This document shows positions 1 to 12,781 of a DNA stretch of 64,000 bases, in pieces. The stretch is from Rhynchonema sp. JSB1_4 (lineage: Eukaryota > Nematoda > Chromadorea > Monhysterida > Xyalidae). How positions within the stretch are numbered: position 1 is the first letter of the stretch; each line of letters opens with the position of its first letter. The stretch lies in contig JASAMV010008948.1 of assembly GCA_030248065.1 (NCBI GenBank), positions 62,001-126,000 of the forward strand, read 5' to 3'. The notes below the pieces were generated by a model that did not search any database, was not told the origin of the DNA, and saw only the letters and a program-made list of their open reading frames with translations. The translations under genes were made by a program, and so were the position numbers.

Positions 1-3000
1 TTTGCACCATATATAAATTCAAGCCATCAGCGTCCACAGTATCAGCACCAGCGACCGCCGCCAGCACCAACAGCTACATCCACAGCATCGAACACCAACC
101 CATACCCCCTCTCTGAGTTCAGCATACCCGATATCCCCATCTCTTATTTACGCACTACCTATATAATCATCAATCATATCCCATGCTATACCTTCATACT
201 AACCCATCCTATTATTTCTTACTCTATATCACCAGTACCTCCTTTTCTCACCCGCTGACACAAATCGATCGCTATTCTACATCCCTGCGCCCGCCAGCCA
301 TCATTCTCTATTCTCTCTCCTCTCTATCTGCCGCCCATCCTTCGCTCTCTCTCTTCCTTCTTCTACTACCGTCTATCTGCGGCGCTTTAGAACGCCGGAG
401 ACCTTCTCCCGGCAACGAATTTCATCTATCCTCCTCTCCCAGTCTCCCATATAAATCCTCTCCTTCTCATTCCTCTATTAACTATTATCTTATTTCAAAA
501 CCAAGCGCCGCCAGCCCGACCATTCTGACCAAGCCTCCCCCCCCCCCCCCCCGCGATTCCAAAGCCCCGACCCGCCCCCCCCCACTTTCTATGTCCTAAT
601 CCCGCCCGCGCCGCGCCTTTCTTCGATACTTCTGCCAAGCACCATTTTGGCTATATATTTCGCAAATCCGTTCTTTGCCTCAATCCTGCCCGCCCCGTCC
701 CGCCCCACAACCCCCCCCCCCCCCCCCTCCCCCTCTCTGTCCCTCCCCAGCCCATCTAACCTCTCTTCACCACCATACTCATCCCCCCTATTCTTCACTA
801 TAGCATTCAAGCCCGCCACCCCCTCCACGCAGCGCATAACCTTCACCAACTCCGCGCCGCTCCATCTGATCACTCCCTTATCTCAATACTTTATTTGTCA
901 CCTTTTATCCCCATTATCTCTAAAAATCCCCTATCTTACCAATATGCCCCGATAATACAATTTACCGAACGGCCCTTTATCCCTTGGGGGGCTCTACCAG
1001 AGCTCTCTATCGTCCGTTCTCTCTCCCGGCCCCCCGCTCCCCATCTTCCCCGCCCCGCCCCACCCCCATCCCATCCCGCCCCCCCCCCCCCTACCCCCCC
1101 CCCCCTCTCCTACCCCCCCCAACCGGACCCCCATTCCTATCATCCCCCCTCCCATTCGTCTATACTACCACCCCCCCCCCCTCCTCTCGTTTTTGTTTCT
1201 TATATCTCCCACCGCCCTCCCGCGCTATGATTGAATTATAGGTGCTATACTATAGTATCAGATATAGCTAGAAAAAACATACACAAAACCTCACCCTAAA
1301 TTCACTACTAAAACAATCTGCCCCTTTCTATATCGTTCTATATATCCTCCACTATTATCACTTTACCCCAATATACACCTATCCACTGCTCCAATAAGCC
1401 CCCCCGCACCTACTCCGACTCTTTATGCTAATCTCCTTATCCGTTTTAATTATATTTATATTATTCTCTATTTTTTTTTAGCTATGCTCTTTCTCCATTA
1501 TTATATCTCCCCGCTCCCTCTCGACCTATTCTCTCCGCATACCCTCCCGACCCTACACACCATATCCCACTATTCCACGACTTCTTATCTCTTCATATTT
1601 ATTTTTTACTAAAATTTATATTTATCTTTATTTTCCTTTTTTTATATCTATTTTATCTCATACATATTATTCCATATCTTTTCTCTCTAAAAAATCTCTT
1701 CTCCCCTCCGTAGCTCACCGCCTCCCCCTCTTCCGCTTCGACACTACCGACATTATCATACTCATCTCTTTTCCGTATATAACATTTATTCTCATATTAC
1801 TATTGCACTGCATACTTTTTTTCACTACATTCATATTTCTAAAAAATATCTTTTTAAGTAACTAGAGATACATATACTATACCTCCAGTATATTATTTAC
1901 CGAATCTCTAATATCTCCTAACTATTAATATCACATTTAACATCCATAGACTATTCATATTTTTAATTAGCAATCCACTTTTACACATCTAACTAATCTC
2001 CCCCTTATCTAAACTCCTAACTATTTATATTCTCTCTATATCTCTAGCATATATATTTCTATATCTACCTCTAGCTACGATAACCCCTCACATCGCTTCC
2101 CACTGACTCCTCTCGCGATCCACCAATGTACGCTGATTCTCCTCCCGCCGTACTCGACTATATAGCATCCGCAATCTCATCCATTAATACTAGATCATAT
2201 GCTATCTCTAAATCCAAACTATTACTATAACCCAACCAATGCAGCCCTCTACCACAATCCTCCCCTATATATATCACGCTGCCGACACACATATTCGACA
2301 GACCGCCACACATAAACCACCTATAACAGCAAGATCCAATATATACATACATATAGCTTAATATCAGCATATCCCACTCTCAATATAACTCTACATGTAT
2401 ATGCTCTCAAAAAAATCTCTGCATCCCCCATCTTACATCCCCTACCAGCCACAATGACATCTATACACATATATCCAAAACCGATCATCCCCATAATACA
2501 ACATAAACCCCATACCCCAAAAAACCCTTAACTATACCATTATAAAAACCCTACATACAACACAAAAATACCATTCCCCCATACATCCTCCCTACACATC
2601 AACCAGCATAGCCATACCCTCAATACCTACGACACCGAGTTCTACCACTACCCCAAACCCTCCATTACGACTATCAACAAACCTCTCCCACTTCAACCAC
2701 ACCGCTCACTGCACAACCATTCTGACCTCATACATACACCCCGCTCCCCACTCCCATCACCCCTCCCTATCCCCAATTCTACCCAAACCACATAAACACA
2801 CATATACACCCTCACAAACCACCTTTATCAAAACACCCACATACCACCCCACCCGCCCCTCCTCCGCCCCCCCCATTCCTCTCACTCTGCACCCGCTCGC
2901 CCACTCACGCCTGCCCCGCACGACCGCCCCCGCTCGGAACGTACATATCACCCTCCGAATTACATACTTTCATGCTGCACTCATTGCTTCACACTTCCAC

Positions 3001-3505
3001 ACCTGAGTATGTACGATCGCACTGAGAAGAAACTAATTGTATTAACTATATATAACATCCCACTATTATATAACTACAAACAACCCCACCACAATCGTTC
3101 TCAGACAGACAGACCATACAATATCGCTATCATAACGAACACACACCACGCCATCTATCACCTTCCCATACGCCATCCCCTCCCTACATCCAAACCACCT
3201 CCCCACACACACGCCCACCACTCCCTCATCACATACACACACCAGCCTCAACCGCGCATTCACCATAATACACCGCGCCACAACCTAAAATACACATCCA
3301 AATAATTGAATACTATACGTTTCTTTATATAGTATCCATACACATAAAAATTTATACATACACATCGCCGAACATACCCATTCTATATACATCCATGAAA
3401 AAACAACCCAACAAAAAAACCACCGCCGCCAACCAGAACACGCCCGAGCAACAAACCACACAATAAGCAACACACACACCAGACCAAACCAGCCACCCCA
3501 CCCCA
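1..3505. repeat. G-poor, C/T/A-rich low-complexity contig end
   Basis: The first 3.5 kb has very few G residues on the + strand. It contains long C homopolymers (around 537-552, 711-727, 1078-1103 and 1169-1180), T-rich and AC-rich stretches, and no coding signal. The open frames here come from the absence of G-containing stop codons in biased sequence. Composition changes sharply near 3,505-3,535 to mixed sequence of ordinary complexity. It could be a satellite or subtelomeric region, or error-rich unpolished sequence at a contig edge. I cannot decide between these. Confidence 0.7.
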
Positions 3506-3535
3506 CCTGGAACTCATCCTCTTGAACCGTCTAAA

Positions 3536-4184
3536 ATGTTTGTCACATCATATTGTACAGATGTGGACAGAAAAAGCATTATGGATCATTTGTTCAGTAT
3601 CGACAATTTAACGTGCTTATTCTCAGCTCGAGGCAAAAATAGTGTAGTCCACCCCCAAGCGGATTATATGACGGAGTATCCGAGGTTACAGGCGCAGTAT
3701 TATCCTATTATGAGGTTCTATTTCTATAGCCCGTTGGTGGTTACCGTTGTAAGTGTCAGTAGAATGTCAAAAGCAATCAGGCTAAGTCTAAGTTTATCAA
3801 GTGTAGTTCAAATATAACTTTACTTTCAGCTCACCGATACAATTATACAGTACTACGTAGATGTTTCCTAAGTTCAACTGAATTCAAAATGCAAGCCACA
3901 CAACGAACCATCCCAAGCTTGAACCTACTCTTGGTCAAAGCATTGAACAAACTTTAACCAAGAGAGAACCTAGCCAATCTACAGTGCATTTTCAGGAAAG
4001 GGGTAGCTAAGAAAAGTGATCATCAGAGATCTCTTCAGCAACCGCACCGGTTCACCATTTTGGGCTTCGGATACTCGTGTACAGTCTCAGCGGGCGGCGG
4101 AAAAAAAGAAGTCTTCCTCTCACACAGGCCCGCCCTCCAAAGGGAGTTGGAAAAAGAAGAAGGGATCAATCAGAGAAAAAAACG
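3536..4184 (+). CDS. Two consecutive exons of an unrecognised gene
   Basis: Exon a ends at 3748 before GTAAGTG. Its open frame reaches back to an ATG at 3536, although a 3' splice site near 3625 is also possible. Exon b runs from 3985 (after CTACAG) to 4184, before GTACGT. The phases agree (0 at the junction, 2 at the exit). The joined peptide carries a patch reading PQADYMTEYPRLQAQYYP, then ILGFGYSCTVSAGGGKKE, then a charged helix rich in E, K and R. I do not recognise the family. The spacing of aromatic and charged residues looks like a real globular protein. The gene must continue downstream because the exit phase is 2, but I found no convincing next exon, so it is partial. Its 5' side lies close to the low-quality G-poor region, so an upstream exon may be missing or corrupted. 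Confidence 0.45.
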
Positions 4185-5785
4185 GTACGTCTGGTGAAGT
4201 TGAACAGAAACGTCTGACGGGGCAGCTTGCTAGATGAGATGAATCGAATCACACGACCATGACACATACATAAACTGTCAAAAACATGAAGATATGGGGA
4301 CATCTGCGCAAAAATCAGCCATTTACTCAACTGAACTAAAAATACGTAATATAATATCATGGGCGCAGTGAATAATTTCTGGAAGCCCAATGGCACATCA
4401 AGTACACAGCAGTTTGCAAAACGAGAGATCCCTGTCCCTGAGAGTCACTGCAATAAAAAGCAAATTTGCCGAAAATCGTTTTGTTTGTGATGAATGAACG
4501 GCGACAAAATCAGCAGAAAACAGATGGATCACTCTTTGATTGAACCATTTAGCGCCTCTAAGCCAATTACTCCAACTTGGCCAAACTCAAGTGGTTGTCG
4601 CCATATCCTTTATTTGCTATCTTTGTTGTTTAAAGGGCCCTTTGGTGCAAACAGACCGTAATATCACACGTTTTGGTAAATTGAAAAATGTTAATGGGTG
4701 CAGTAAGTTATAGCGTTGTGTTTCTGAACATTGAACCCCAACACTCAGGTACATATATCCATGTTCACATTGTGCACCAAAGCAGATGTTTTCTCCATGC
4801 CGATATACCGCTTATGATCTGAGGCACAAACAATTCAAAACCCCTTGAATGAAAGCAAACAGTGTTACATGTACTGAATGTGCCCCGAGAGAAAACGACG
4901 TCTATTTTCGTCGCATGCCCGGCACAAACGGCAAGAAAGAGAAAATTAATTAATCAACGCGCGGCCTAATTACGGTATTACGTATCATCATTTTATGACC
5001 TATACTGTGTCCACGTATAGGAACGCGGGCACATTGTTAACCGCGCAGGCCGAGCTAATTTTTGTTACACCTAGACACAAACCACGCGTGAAAACTGATC
5101 CACCATGGCAAATAAACGTTTGTTAGGTACCCAAGATTTGATGACAGATAAATACTGTACGTACATGAGAGAACGGCGGGATCCGACTAAGTCGGAACAC
5201 GGTCACCCTATGCCCTTTATGAAACCGCTATTGGGGCTCCAAAACCATGTTTGTTAGAATTAACACGAGCCCCAAATTTGGACAATTAAAGGAACAAAAT
5301 ACGCGCTTCTTTTCTGCACATTGGTCTGAACCTGCGGTTTCGCAAACACGGCCCATACGAGAAAATGAAGCCAGGCAGCAATGTATATTAAATATGTATT
5401 AATCCATCTGTATCCATTTAACGATTCTGACCCCTAATGATCATAAAATAGACCACATGAGCGTTTATGATATGGACAAATAATGCTAATATGCCTTAAG
5501 GTTTGCCGTTTTTCTGTTTCACGGCGTGGCCAGCCAAAAGGTGTGGAGAGAGGGAGGGTCCGGTCCGTCTGATGATTGGCTATAAAATTGTCCGGCCATA
5601 AAACAGCCTTCGTAGATTATTGACAATGGCGACCAGTGCAGCTGCGTTTTTTTCGAACATATAGCCAACTGAATCGGGGAATTATGAAAAAATTTAAACT
5701 TGTGATCTGTAACCGTAACATCAACAAACGGTCCACTATTAACTGGTATTTGTGTTATCTGCTTGGGTCTCACAGTGACCATATG

Positions 5786-5811
5786 GTGCATCAGGTGATC
5801 GTCAGTGTGCG
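5786..5811 (+). repeat. Short degenerate copy of dispersed GGTGCACCAGG repeat
   Basis: The core reads GGTGCATCAGGTGATCGTCA followed by GTG, close to the family core seen at 8481, 36291, 45971 and elsewhere. Only the core is preserved here. Confidence 0.4.
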
Positions 5812-8434
5812 TGAATAAAGAATGAAACCCGTGTATGTTGTCACGAAGGCAATGCAACATAGACAAGTACATAGTGCAAAAATATACATGTGTATTACAT
5901 GTCATTTTACGCCGATGTGAAATCTGATAAGTTTCGCAGAAACAAGTCTAATAGCCTGTCCATGGTTTTTCTGAACAAAGTACCTAAGTGTTTGCTCCTA
6001 AAATTATGCAACAGAGCTTTACAATATGGACAAATTAACCGATGAAATTTGCATAAAAACGATGAGACGCTAAACTGCGAATGTTGGCATCTGTTTTCGG
6101 GCGCCCCAGCGTCTTGGAGGGAAAAGTCGTAAAATACTAATCGTTATTGCTCATTGGGCTATTGGGCCGCATTTGGTTACAATTTTATGGCATAAATTAA
6201 CAAAAGGGACAAGAATGGAAATTGTAATCCTTTCAGTGTTTCACGAAGACTGTTTCACGAAAAACAACATTTCTCGTCCCAGACATGCGCCTCACAAGAC
6301 TTCTGATGAAACGCTCTCAAAACAGGCCTGACCAATAAAGGTGCGAGAAAGCGAAACCATAAATCGATGGCACTAAATCATTTTCAGCCCCCAAAACTCA
6401 TTATTTTCCATTTATTGCAAGCAAGTGTCTCACCACGCATTGAACAGCTGCTCTAAGTGACTGTATATCTGGGAAAACTGCAATATAAGACGAAAAATGT
6501 CTAAACCTGGAAACAAATTCTAACTTCAGCCATTTGGTCCTCATAACCACAACAAACAACAAATTTGTCGCATATGCACATGTGGGTATCTTATGAACCG
6601 AAATAACGGCGTTTGCTTGCACGCGGGGCTTCAGAGTCTCACTTATGTATGTATGTATATACACTCAAGCATGAGAGGTTACGGTAACTTAACAGAGAGC
6701 ATTTACAGTATAGGAATTTCGGCTTTTACTTTTGACTTATTGTCCCATTGACCATTCTGAGTAAGTGACAGGCAGATGTGAGGTATTCGTTTTGAGTTTG
6801 GGGCAAGAACCTGTCAGAAAGTGGCAACCAACCCAATAATAGCTTCCTAAATGTTTTTTGTTGAACCGAAGGGCAATCGGAAAGGTCCGGTTTTCTTTGT
6901 GGTGTAAAATACAAAAAGAAAAAATCTACATGCTGCTGTGGTTGAAAGAAATGTATCACGTCAGGGTTGGCCAATAATGTCGATGAAAGATTATATGCGT
7001 GCAAATGCGCAGCACGAAAGAAGCAGGAGCTTGTTAGGAATTCGGCCTCATGGATCAATCCATCAGTCCTACAAATCAACCAATTGATCTATGCACAGTT
7101 GTCATCATCACGAATAGCAAGATCGTCAAGCATCTCCCACACAATTTTGCTAATTCCCGAAAACGACCGTGAAGGGCAGTCAGCCGAAATACCGTTTCTC
7201 ATATGAGCCAAACACGCAGCACAAAAACGATATCCAAATTGACGTTCGTTCACTCTCCATCAGCATTGAATATCAACGAAAGCTGTAAAAAACGGGTAAA
7301 CCTAGTATTTTGTTGAGCTCAACAGAGCAAAACGGCATAATTCAGGTATCAATTCATGATGGTACCTATATGTAAGTCTGTATTTGCAAGACAACAAAAA
7401 ACCCAAGCCATTATTGAGATGAAAATGTGTTTTTTGACCCAGATCCTAGCATGTAATGGACGCCAGGGGTGTTTTTCACACAATTCAACTGTCCCTAGAA
7501 CATGTGTTGCACTTCCTATGCGTGATAAATGATGATGATAATGCCATGTTTTTGTGACGATAATGAGTTTACGCAGAAATATATATACCTATGTACAGTA
7601 ATGATGGCATTAATGAATACGAACGTTAATTTACGGGTTTTTCGAGTTACCACACAATGGCAGAAGTGCACGACCATTGTCTACAAAAACATCCTTGAAA
7701 CCTAAACCAGCCTATTTATTTTAAATTACGCACAGTCTCCATCGAACTGTAAAATTGAAACTCTTCCTGTATTTTGATACCAATTTTAGACACTTTGTAT
7801 ATACTGTCACATTCTGGATCCACTAACAAAAGTCTTGAAGCATTCAACATGGCAATAATAATAATCCATCCAATAATAATGCAACGCCAATCACAAAAGT
7901 AGATCGCCAAAATTGAACGACATACAAATAAACACATGTATGCAGTTTTTTATATTTTTCGTTGTCTGGGTGTTTCTTTTCTGCTCATTCATTCACCATA
8001 ATGTGGCGTTTTTATGCTTCACGCGTTGCCCCCACCAGAGCTCAGGCAATACATTTGGGTACCCTGTGATTCGTTTTGTTCATTGAAACGCTACATTATC
8101 ATTTCTGTGTGTTTTCTACCTATCCCCGACATAGTTTCTTTTTCGTTGGACCAAATTCAAAGCATGAAACAAGAAAGAACAACATCAATTCAGATTCTGA
8201 GTATGAACAAGCTGTTTTTCTCGTGCCTGTGTATTCACATAATCTCCGATCTGACATCAGCTCCACTGAATAATGTTGCATTATCAAACTGGGTGATAGC
8301 AATGTTTGGTTGCTCTCTTGTGGATGCGAATGTGGATTAACACTGTTATCGTCAACGGATGTCATAATCGCAACGCAGACCCGAATAAGTAGTGTAGAAC
8401 CATAATGCATTGCGTCAACGACATTAGTATAATG

Positions 8435-8535
8435 TGAATGTGCTTCTTGGTTGCTCGTTTCGACCTGCATTCGCAGACGGGCGGTGCACCAGGTCATCGT
8501 CAGTGCGAATGCACCAGATGGGCACGTGACCCCAA
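8435..8535 (+). repeat. Copy of dispersed ~90-bp repeat family
   Basis: One of the best preserved copies. It reads TTGGTTGCTCGTTTCGACC, then a GCAGACGG block, then GGTGCACCAGGTCATCGTCA, then GTGCGAATGCACCAGATGG, and ends with CACGTGACCCCAA. Other copies lie at about 36277-36345 (+), 37478-37590 (-), 37912-38000 (-), 43976-44005 (+), 44950-44985 (-), 45944-46025 (+) and 58133-58180 (+). I see no coding content or pol III B box, so it is more likely a small non-autonomous element than a tRNA-derived SINE. Confidence 0.65.
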
Positions 8536-9006
8536 AAAACACACGAGCTGGTTTGATTCGCAATGGCTTGTGCAAATACAAAAATGTCGTCAGATCCAGT
8601 GCGCAGCGAGGCAGAGCCCGAGAGTGGGAAATTCGGCGGTCGTGCAAATCAAGGAGTGCGGATGCACGGTGTGAAGAGTCCGCATGATAGAAGAAGAGGG
8701 CATTGAAGTTGAACAGCATATTCTAAAATGGTTGACGCACGTCCCTTCGCGTATAATTCTTGACTGTTATAAAATAACTCAAAACATGCTTGTACAACAT
8801 ATCAAATGATTTTATATTTTAACAAGATCATGCATTCAGATGCACTGGCGGAAAACAGAAAACTCAGCACTGCTGATAAGAGTTTTTTATATCGTTTCCG
8901 TACATGGCGCATTACAAATTTTAGGTACACCATTACTGGTTTTACTTCCATTATAACTGCGCGCGGTTTGATACAATTTTTTGGGCGCGGAAAATTTTCT
9001 GACAAA

Positions 9007-12000
9007 ATGAGCAACACAATAAGTGAAGCGACAACCGAGCAACAAAACGAATCGACTGCAAATCTCGACCAACTGTCAGCGCTCGACATTGTCACCCTGA
9101 TCAACAAGGAGGATTACAAAATTGCAACAGCCGTTCAGAAAGTGCTGCCCGAAATTGCAACAGTTGTTGAGATTGTTGCTGAAAGGTTGACTGATGGCGG
9201 AAGACTAATTTATGTCGGATGTGGGACAAGCGGACGATTGGGCGTACTCGGTTAATTGATGAAAATTGCCGATTTCAAGGACCAAGTGATTGAGAAATCG
9301 TTCCATAAAATTGCTCAGTGTACCTTAACACGTCCTGTGAAGCAAAAGCATATCGATAACAGCTCATGTATGAAACACGGGTCGGATTGACTTCATCCAC
9401 AAAGCGTTCTAGTCATGTCTAGGTTTAATATTGCCCATGGTAGGTACATTTAACACTTTCAAACATTTTTACAATAACCTCAGAAGAGAATCTAAATAAC
9501 CGATTGTAGGAGGTGGGACCCGTCAACACGAAGTAACTCTACTAATTTCTTTTAAGGTCGGTTTATACTCTGACTGCCTGGCAGTAGCAGTCAGAAATTT
9601 GTGACTGCCCGTTCGGTCAGCTCACGAACAGAGCAAGAACAGCAGACGGCAGGCAGCGGGCAATGGACAGAGCGGAACAGGCAATCACTACAATCAATCA
9701 CTGCCTTGTCGGGCACTTCTGCGTGGTAGTGACTTCTCCGGATTTTGACTTCTACTTCCCGGAAGTCAGAAGTATAAATAGACCTTTACGCTCATTCCGA
9801 CAACCTCGTAGCGCGAAGCGATCCGCCAACCATCCATCATTATCCCGTGTTTCAAATGCGCTGTTTCCAGTCCACACCGTTTCCAATGCTCAACGTTCCC
9901 ACCCTATAATTGCAGACGCGAGCGAATGCCCGGTCACATTCGGTGTGCCCGATAGCATAGTGATTGGTGTGATTGCTGGTGGAATCGATGCGCTCACGAA
10001 ATCGATGGAACACATTGAGGACAGTGAGAGGGAGGGTCGCAAAGCTGTGCAGGCATTGGCGGTTACGGTAGGATTACGGTATTTTAGCTTCATTTAGGTT
10101 GTGCATTGGCGTGATGCTGTTGACCGACACATGCGCGACCGGACACATTTTCGAAAAGTTTCGAAATACGTTCCTCCACTCAGATTCGGGTTGTTTCAAG
10201 CTGGGTTGTATCCGAGTGGCACGGAACCAGTGAATCATTAGGTTAGCGGTAAAGTTCGCGAATGTCCACCATCTCCGTCCACCATTCTCAAAACTTGTTT
10301 TGATGAAAAGCTTTTGGAGACAGTTGGCCTACATGGCGACGGTATGGACTGGGTATAAACTTTAGAGGCGCCATCTCTGTCGACCATTCGCAAAAGTTGT
10401 CGAATGTCCACCATCTCTGTCCAATCCAAACTCCACCATTTCCGAAACAGTTGCTGAATGTCCACCATCCCTGTCCACCACGATAATGTGCATTAAATCT
10501 TGAATTTCCAACTTTGACCTATTCCCTCCGCTTGATAATTTTTGAAATTCTTTTTCAAATTACCACCCTTGAAATTTCAGGGAAATCCCGTGTCGGTCAT
10601 GTGTTTTTGTGTCGGTCAACAGCATCGTACGTATATTGATAAATTTATTGGTATTGGTCGCACAATGACTTTATAAGAATGGGTCAAATTTTTTTCCTGA
10701 ATCGTAAAGAGGGAAAGTGACGGGGCAATGACGTTGCGTTGCGTTATCGCACACAAAGCATGTAGTAAAGAGAATGTTTCAGACCTGCGGCAACGTGGTT
10801 GATCTGCCAGATTATTTTCAGCTGAAAATGTTTTGTGAGAATCACAAATAGCACAGTGGTTAAGACTGACTGAACGTGAAAATCAGGATCGATTTGATGA
10901 ATTCTTATATAGTCATTGTGCGACCAATACTCTATTGCTCTCTCATATTGTTAGCACACGAGTGCCATGCATGTCAAAGAAGCAGAACATACATGTAGCT
11001 TACTATAACTGGGCCAGATGGGCGGCTGGGCGGTCAGCCATTCCAGCTGCGTGCAAGCAAAGAACACGCAAAAGTCGGCAGAGGTGACCCTAATGTATGC
11101 TGCAGCATGCATCATGCTTGCACAATAATTGATGATGTTTCAGCAACGCGATGTGGTCGTCGGGGTCACGTCATCTGGTCGCACCCCCTTTGTGCTTGGC
11201 GCTGTGACATACGCCAAGTCGATCAATGCTGTTACGGTAGGTGTCGTCGAAGTGGATTTCAAAGTAAATTTGTAATGTTATACTTGCCCTTGTATGAGCA
11301 TTGAGTGTGCTTTGCAGCGTGTGGCGAGCATGTATCTGAGCCGCTGGCAGCTGCGTTTCGGAGTTTTTTAAAATGGCACCGCACGCAGCTTCTCGGCTCA
11401 GAGAGTGAGCTACCATAAATTCTCAACACGGAAACAATGCAAGAAATTCACCAGACATATAACATGCCATTGCCATTACTAATGTAAAGTCAAAATGTCT
11501 CCCTGATATTACAAGGTGGGTGTGTGTTGCAATGCCGATTGTGCGCTGAACAACCTCGTCGACCATCCGATCGCCGTTGTTGTCGGTCCGGAAGTGTTGC
11601 CTGGATCAACAAGGATGAAGGCTGGTCAGTGATGGCCTACTTGAAGCACCGTGGCGCGTTCTAATCTCTGATTTTCGATCCAACTAACTTCAAGTGAAAT
11701 TGGTGTAGGCCAGATGCCAGCGATAAAAAAAACACCTCCATGACATATACTCTGGCAATTCTTTTGGGAGAAACTTTTCAACCGCGTTGCCTGATCCGTA
11801 AAGCACGTTATGCGTGCACTGGCTACAGAAGTCACGTGACCGCTATAGCCAGTGCACGCATCATGCGCTTTACGGATCAGGCAACGCGGTTGAAAAGTTT
11901 CTCCCAAAAGAATTGTCGGAGTATACATACAATCTTGCTCCGAGTGATGTGGACCGAAGCACAGATCTCTTATGCGCTGTTCATCACGAGCCATACCCTA

Positions 12001-12312
12001 ATCTGACGTATAGGCACGGCGCAGAAAATGGTACTGAACATGCTCAGTACTGCATCAATGGCGCGTATGGGCAACGTGTACGGTAATCTAATGGTCGGTA
12101 TGCATGCGGGCGCGTGTGACAAACTGAAACATCGGGCGGCACGCATATTGCGTCAGATTGTGGGCTGTTCGCTGGAAACTGCTGAAGAAACACTGCGATC
12201 GACCGACTACGACCTGAAACTTGCCATTGTCAGCTTGAAGAACAGTGTGACCATTGACAGTGCACGACATCTGTTGAAGTCTGCCAAACGTTTGAGAGAT
12301 GTGATCGAGTAA
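9007..12312 (+). CDS. MurQ-like N-acetylmuramic acid 6-phosphate etherase (single SIS domain), five exons
   Basis: Exons are 9007-9250, 9916-10067, 11144-11236, 11516-11624 and 12014-12312. Together they give 897 nt and 298 residues with every phase matching, about the length of bacterial MurQ. Family landmarks are in order: [18 protein letters not shown] near residue 20, the sugar-phosphate loop [11 protein letters not shown] ending at 81, [10 protein letters not shown] at 82-91 split by intron 1, HIEDSEREG near 114-122 carrying the second expected acidic residue, [29 protein letters not shown] and [20 protein letters not shown]. In bacteria the enzyme cleaves the D-lactyl ether of MurNAc-6-P. 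The animal relative GCKR is about twice as long with two SIS halves, so this is MurQ-type. The ATG at 9007 fits bacterial N-termini, and the upstream in-frame ATG at 8806 adds no recognisable sequence. The introns and surrounding transposons show it is nuclear, not contamination. The in vivo substrate is unknown. Confidence 0.93.
10113..10626. mobile_element. 514-bp element with 18-bp terminal inverted repeats, in murQ intron 2
   Basis: The left end GATGCTGTTGACCGACAC (10113-10130) is the reverse complement of the right end at 10609-10626. The interior holds four degenerate copies of a GAATGTCCACCATCTCTGTCC-type unit (10258-10480). There is no coding capacity. It lies in MurQ-like intron 2, 27 bp before a second element. 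Confidence 0.6.
10654..10927. mobile_element. TA-flanked MITE, copy 1
   Basis: This 274-bp non-coding element starts TTGGTCGCACAATGAC and ends with GTCATTGTGCGACCAA. It is flanked on both sides by TA (10652-10653 and 10928-10929). A near-identical copy lies at 23868-24140 and a shorter relative at 58671-58830. TA duplication and inverted ends are what Tc1/mariner-type non-autonomous elements leave. It occupies part of MurQ-like intron 2. Confidence 0.85.
11745..11926. mobile_element. Foldback (near-perfect inverted repeat) in murQ intron 4
   Basis: Two arms of about 80 nt (11745-11828 and 11845-11926) are near-perfect reverse complements around a loop of about 16 nt. The left arm contains CAATTCTTTTGGGAGAAAC and the right arm GTTTCTCCCAAAAGAATTG. 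The transcript would form a very long hairpin inside the 389-nt intron 11625-12013. It could be a foldback MITE, or a source of small RNA. Confidence 0.75.
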
Positions 12313-12339
12313 TGAAAATGAAAATCAACATTGATTTAT

Positions 12340-12345
12340 AATAAA
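12340..12345 (+). promoter_or_regulatory. Polyadenylation signal of the MurQ-like gene
   Basis: AATAAA lies 28 nt after the stop codon at 12310-12312. Confidence 0.5.
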
Positions 12346-12781
12346 AATGTTTCCTATGATCGCAAAAGTGGAGTTACATGTGCGCACTGTATAGTTACAG
12401 TATACAAGGTCCTTTCCCTTGGAAATCACCATCTTAGAAGCTGCATCAGAAACATCAAAGAGGGCAACAGATCAGCCACAATAACGGTTGTTATCAGTAG
12501 TCCATCACAAAAGTCACACTGGTACCGTGTTCCATATACCTGGCTTCTGAGCAATGAATGATGTTGGGTACCCAATCAGCAGACAAAGGACCCAAAAGTA
12601 GGCTTGTACCGAAGCGTACTCCACCGTTTGCTTATTTTTTGTCACTTTTGGGTTTCCGCTGATTATATCGCACTGCCAGTCAGGTTGTTGTTGTTTGTTG
12701 TGCCGTGATTTTTTGGGGTGACATTGTCATTGACCGATACGCATCTATCAAAAAAACTCACAGGCAACGTATTTTTCCAGT

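Larger units (their letters stand above)
4185..9006. other. No gene recognised
   Basis: This AT-rich stretch has ordinary composition and only short random open frames. One weak copy of the dispersed GGTGCACCAGGTCATCGTCA-type repeat lies near 5786-5811 and a good one at 8435-8535. Later exons of the 3.5-kb gene and the promoter and 5' UTR of the MurQ-like gene should lie here, but I could not place them. Confidence 0.4.

Noticed and set aside
8120..8719. 199-codon open frame on the minus strand
   Set aside because: It overlaps the dispersed repeat copy, has no domain-like pattern and no splice support; the length is chance plus repeat composition.
8806..9006. N-terminal extension of the MurQ-like protein from an upstream in-frame ATG
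   Set aside because: The extra 67 residues are not conserved in the family. The ATG at 9007 gives the normal length.
9007..12312. Call as glucokinase regulatory protein
   Set aside because: The gene ends after one SIS domain with a proper stop and poly-A signal. GCKR has a second SIS half and a longer C-terminus.
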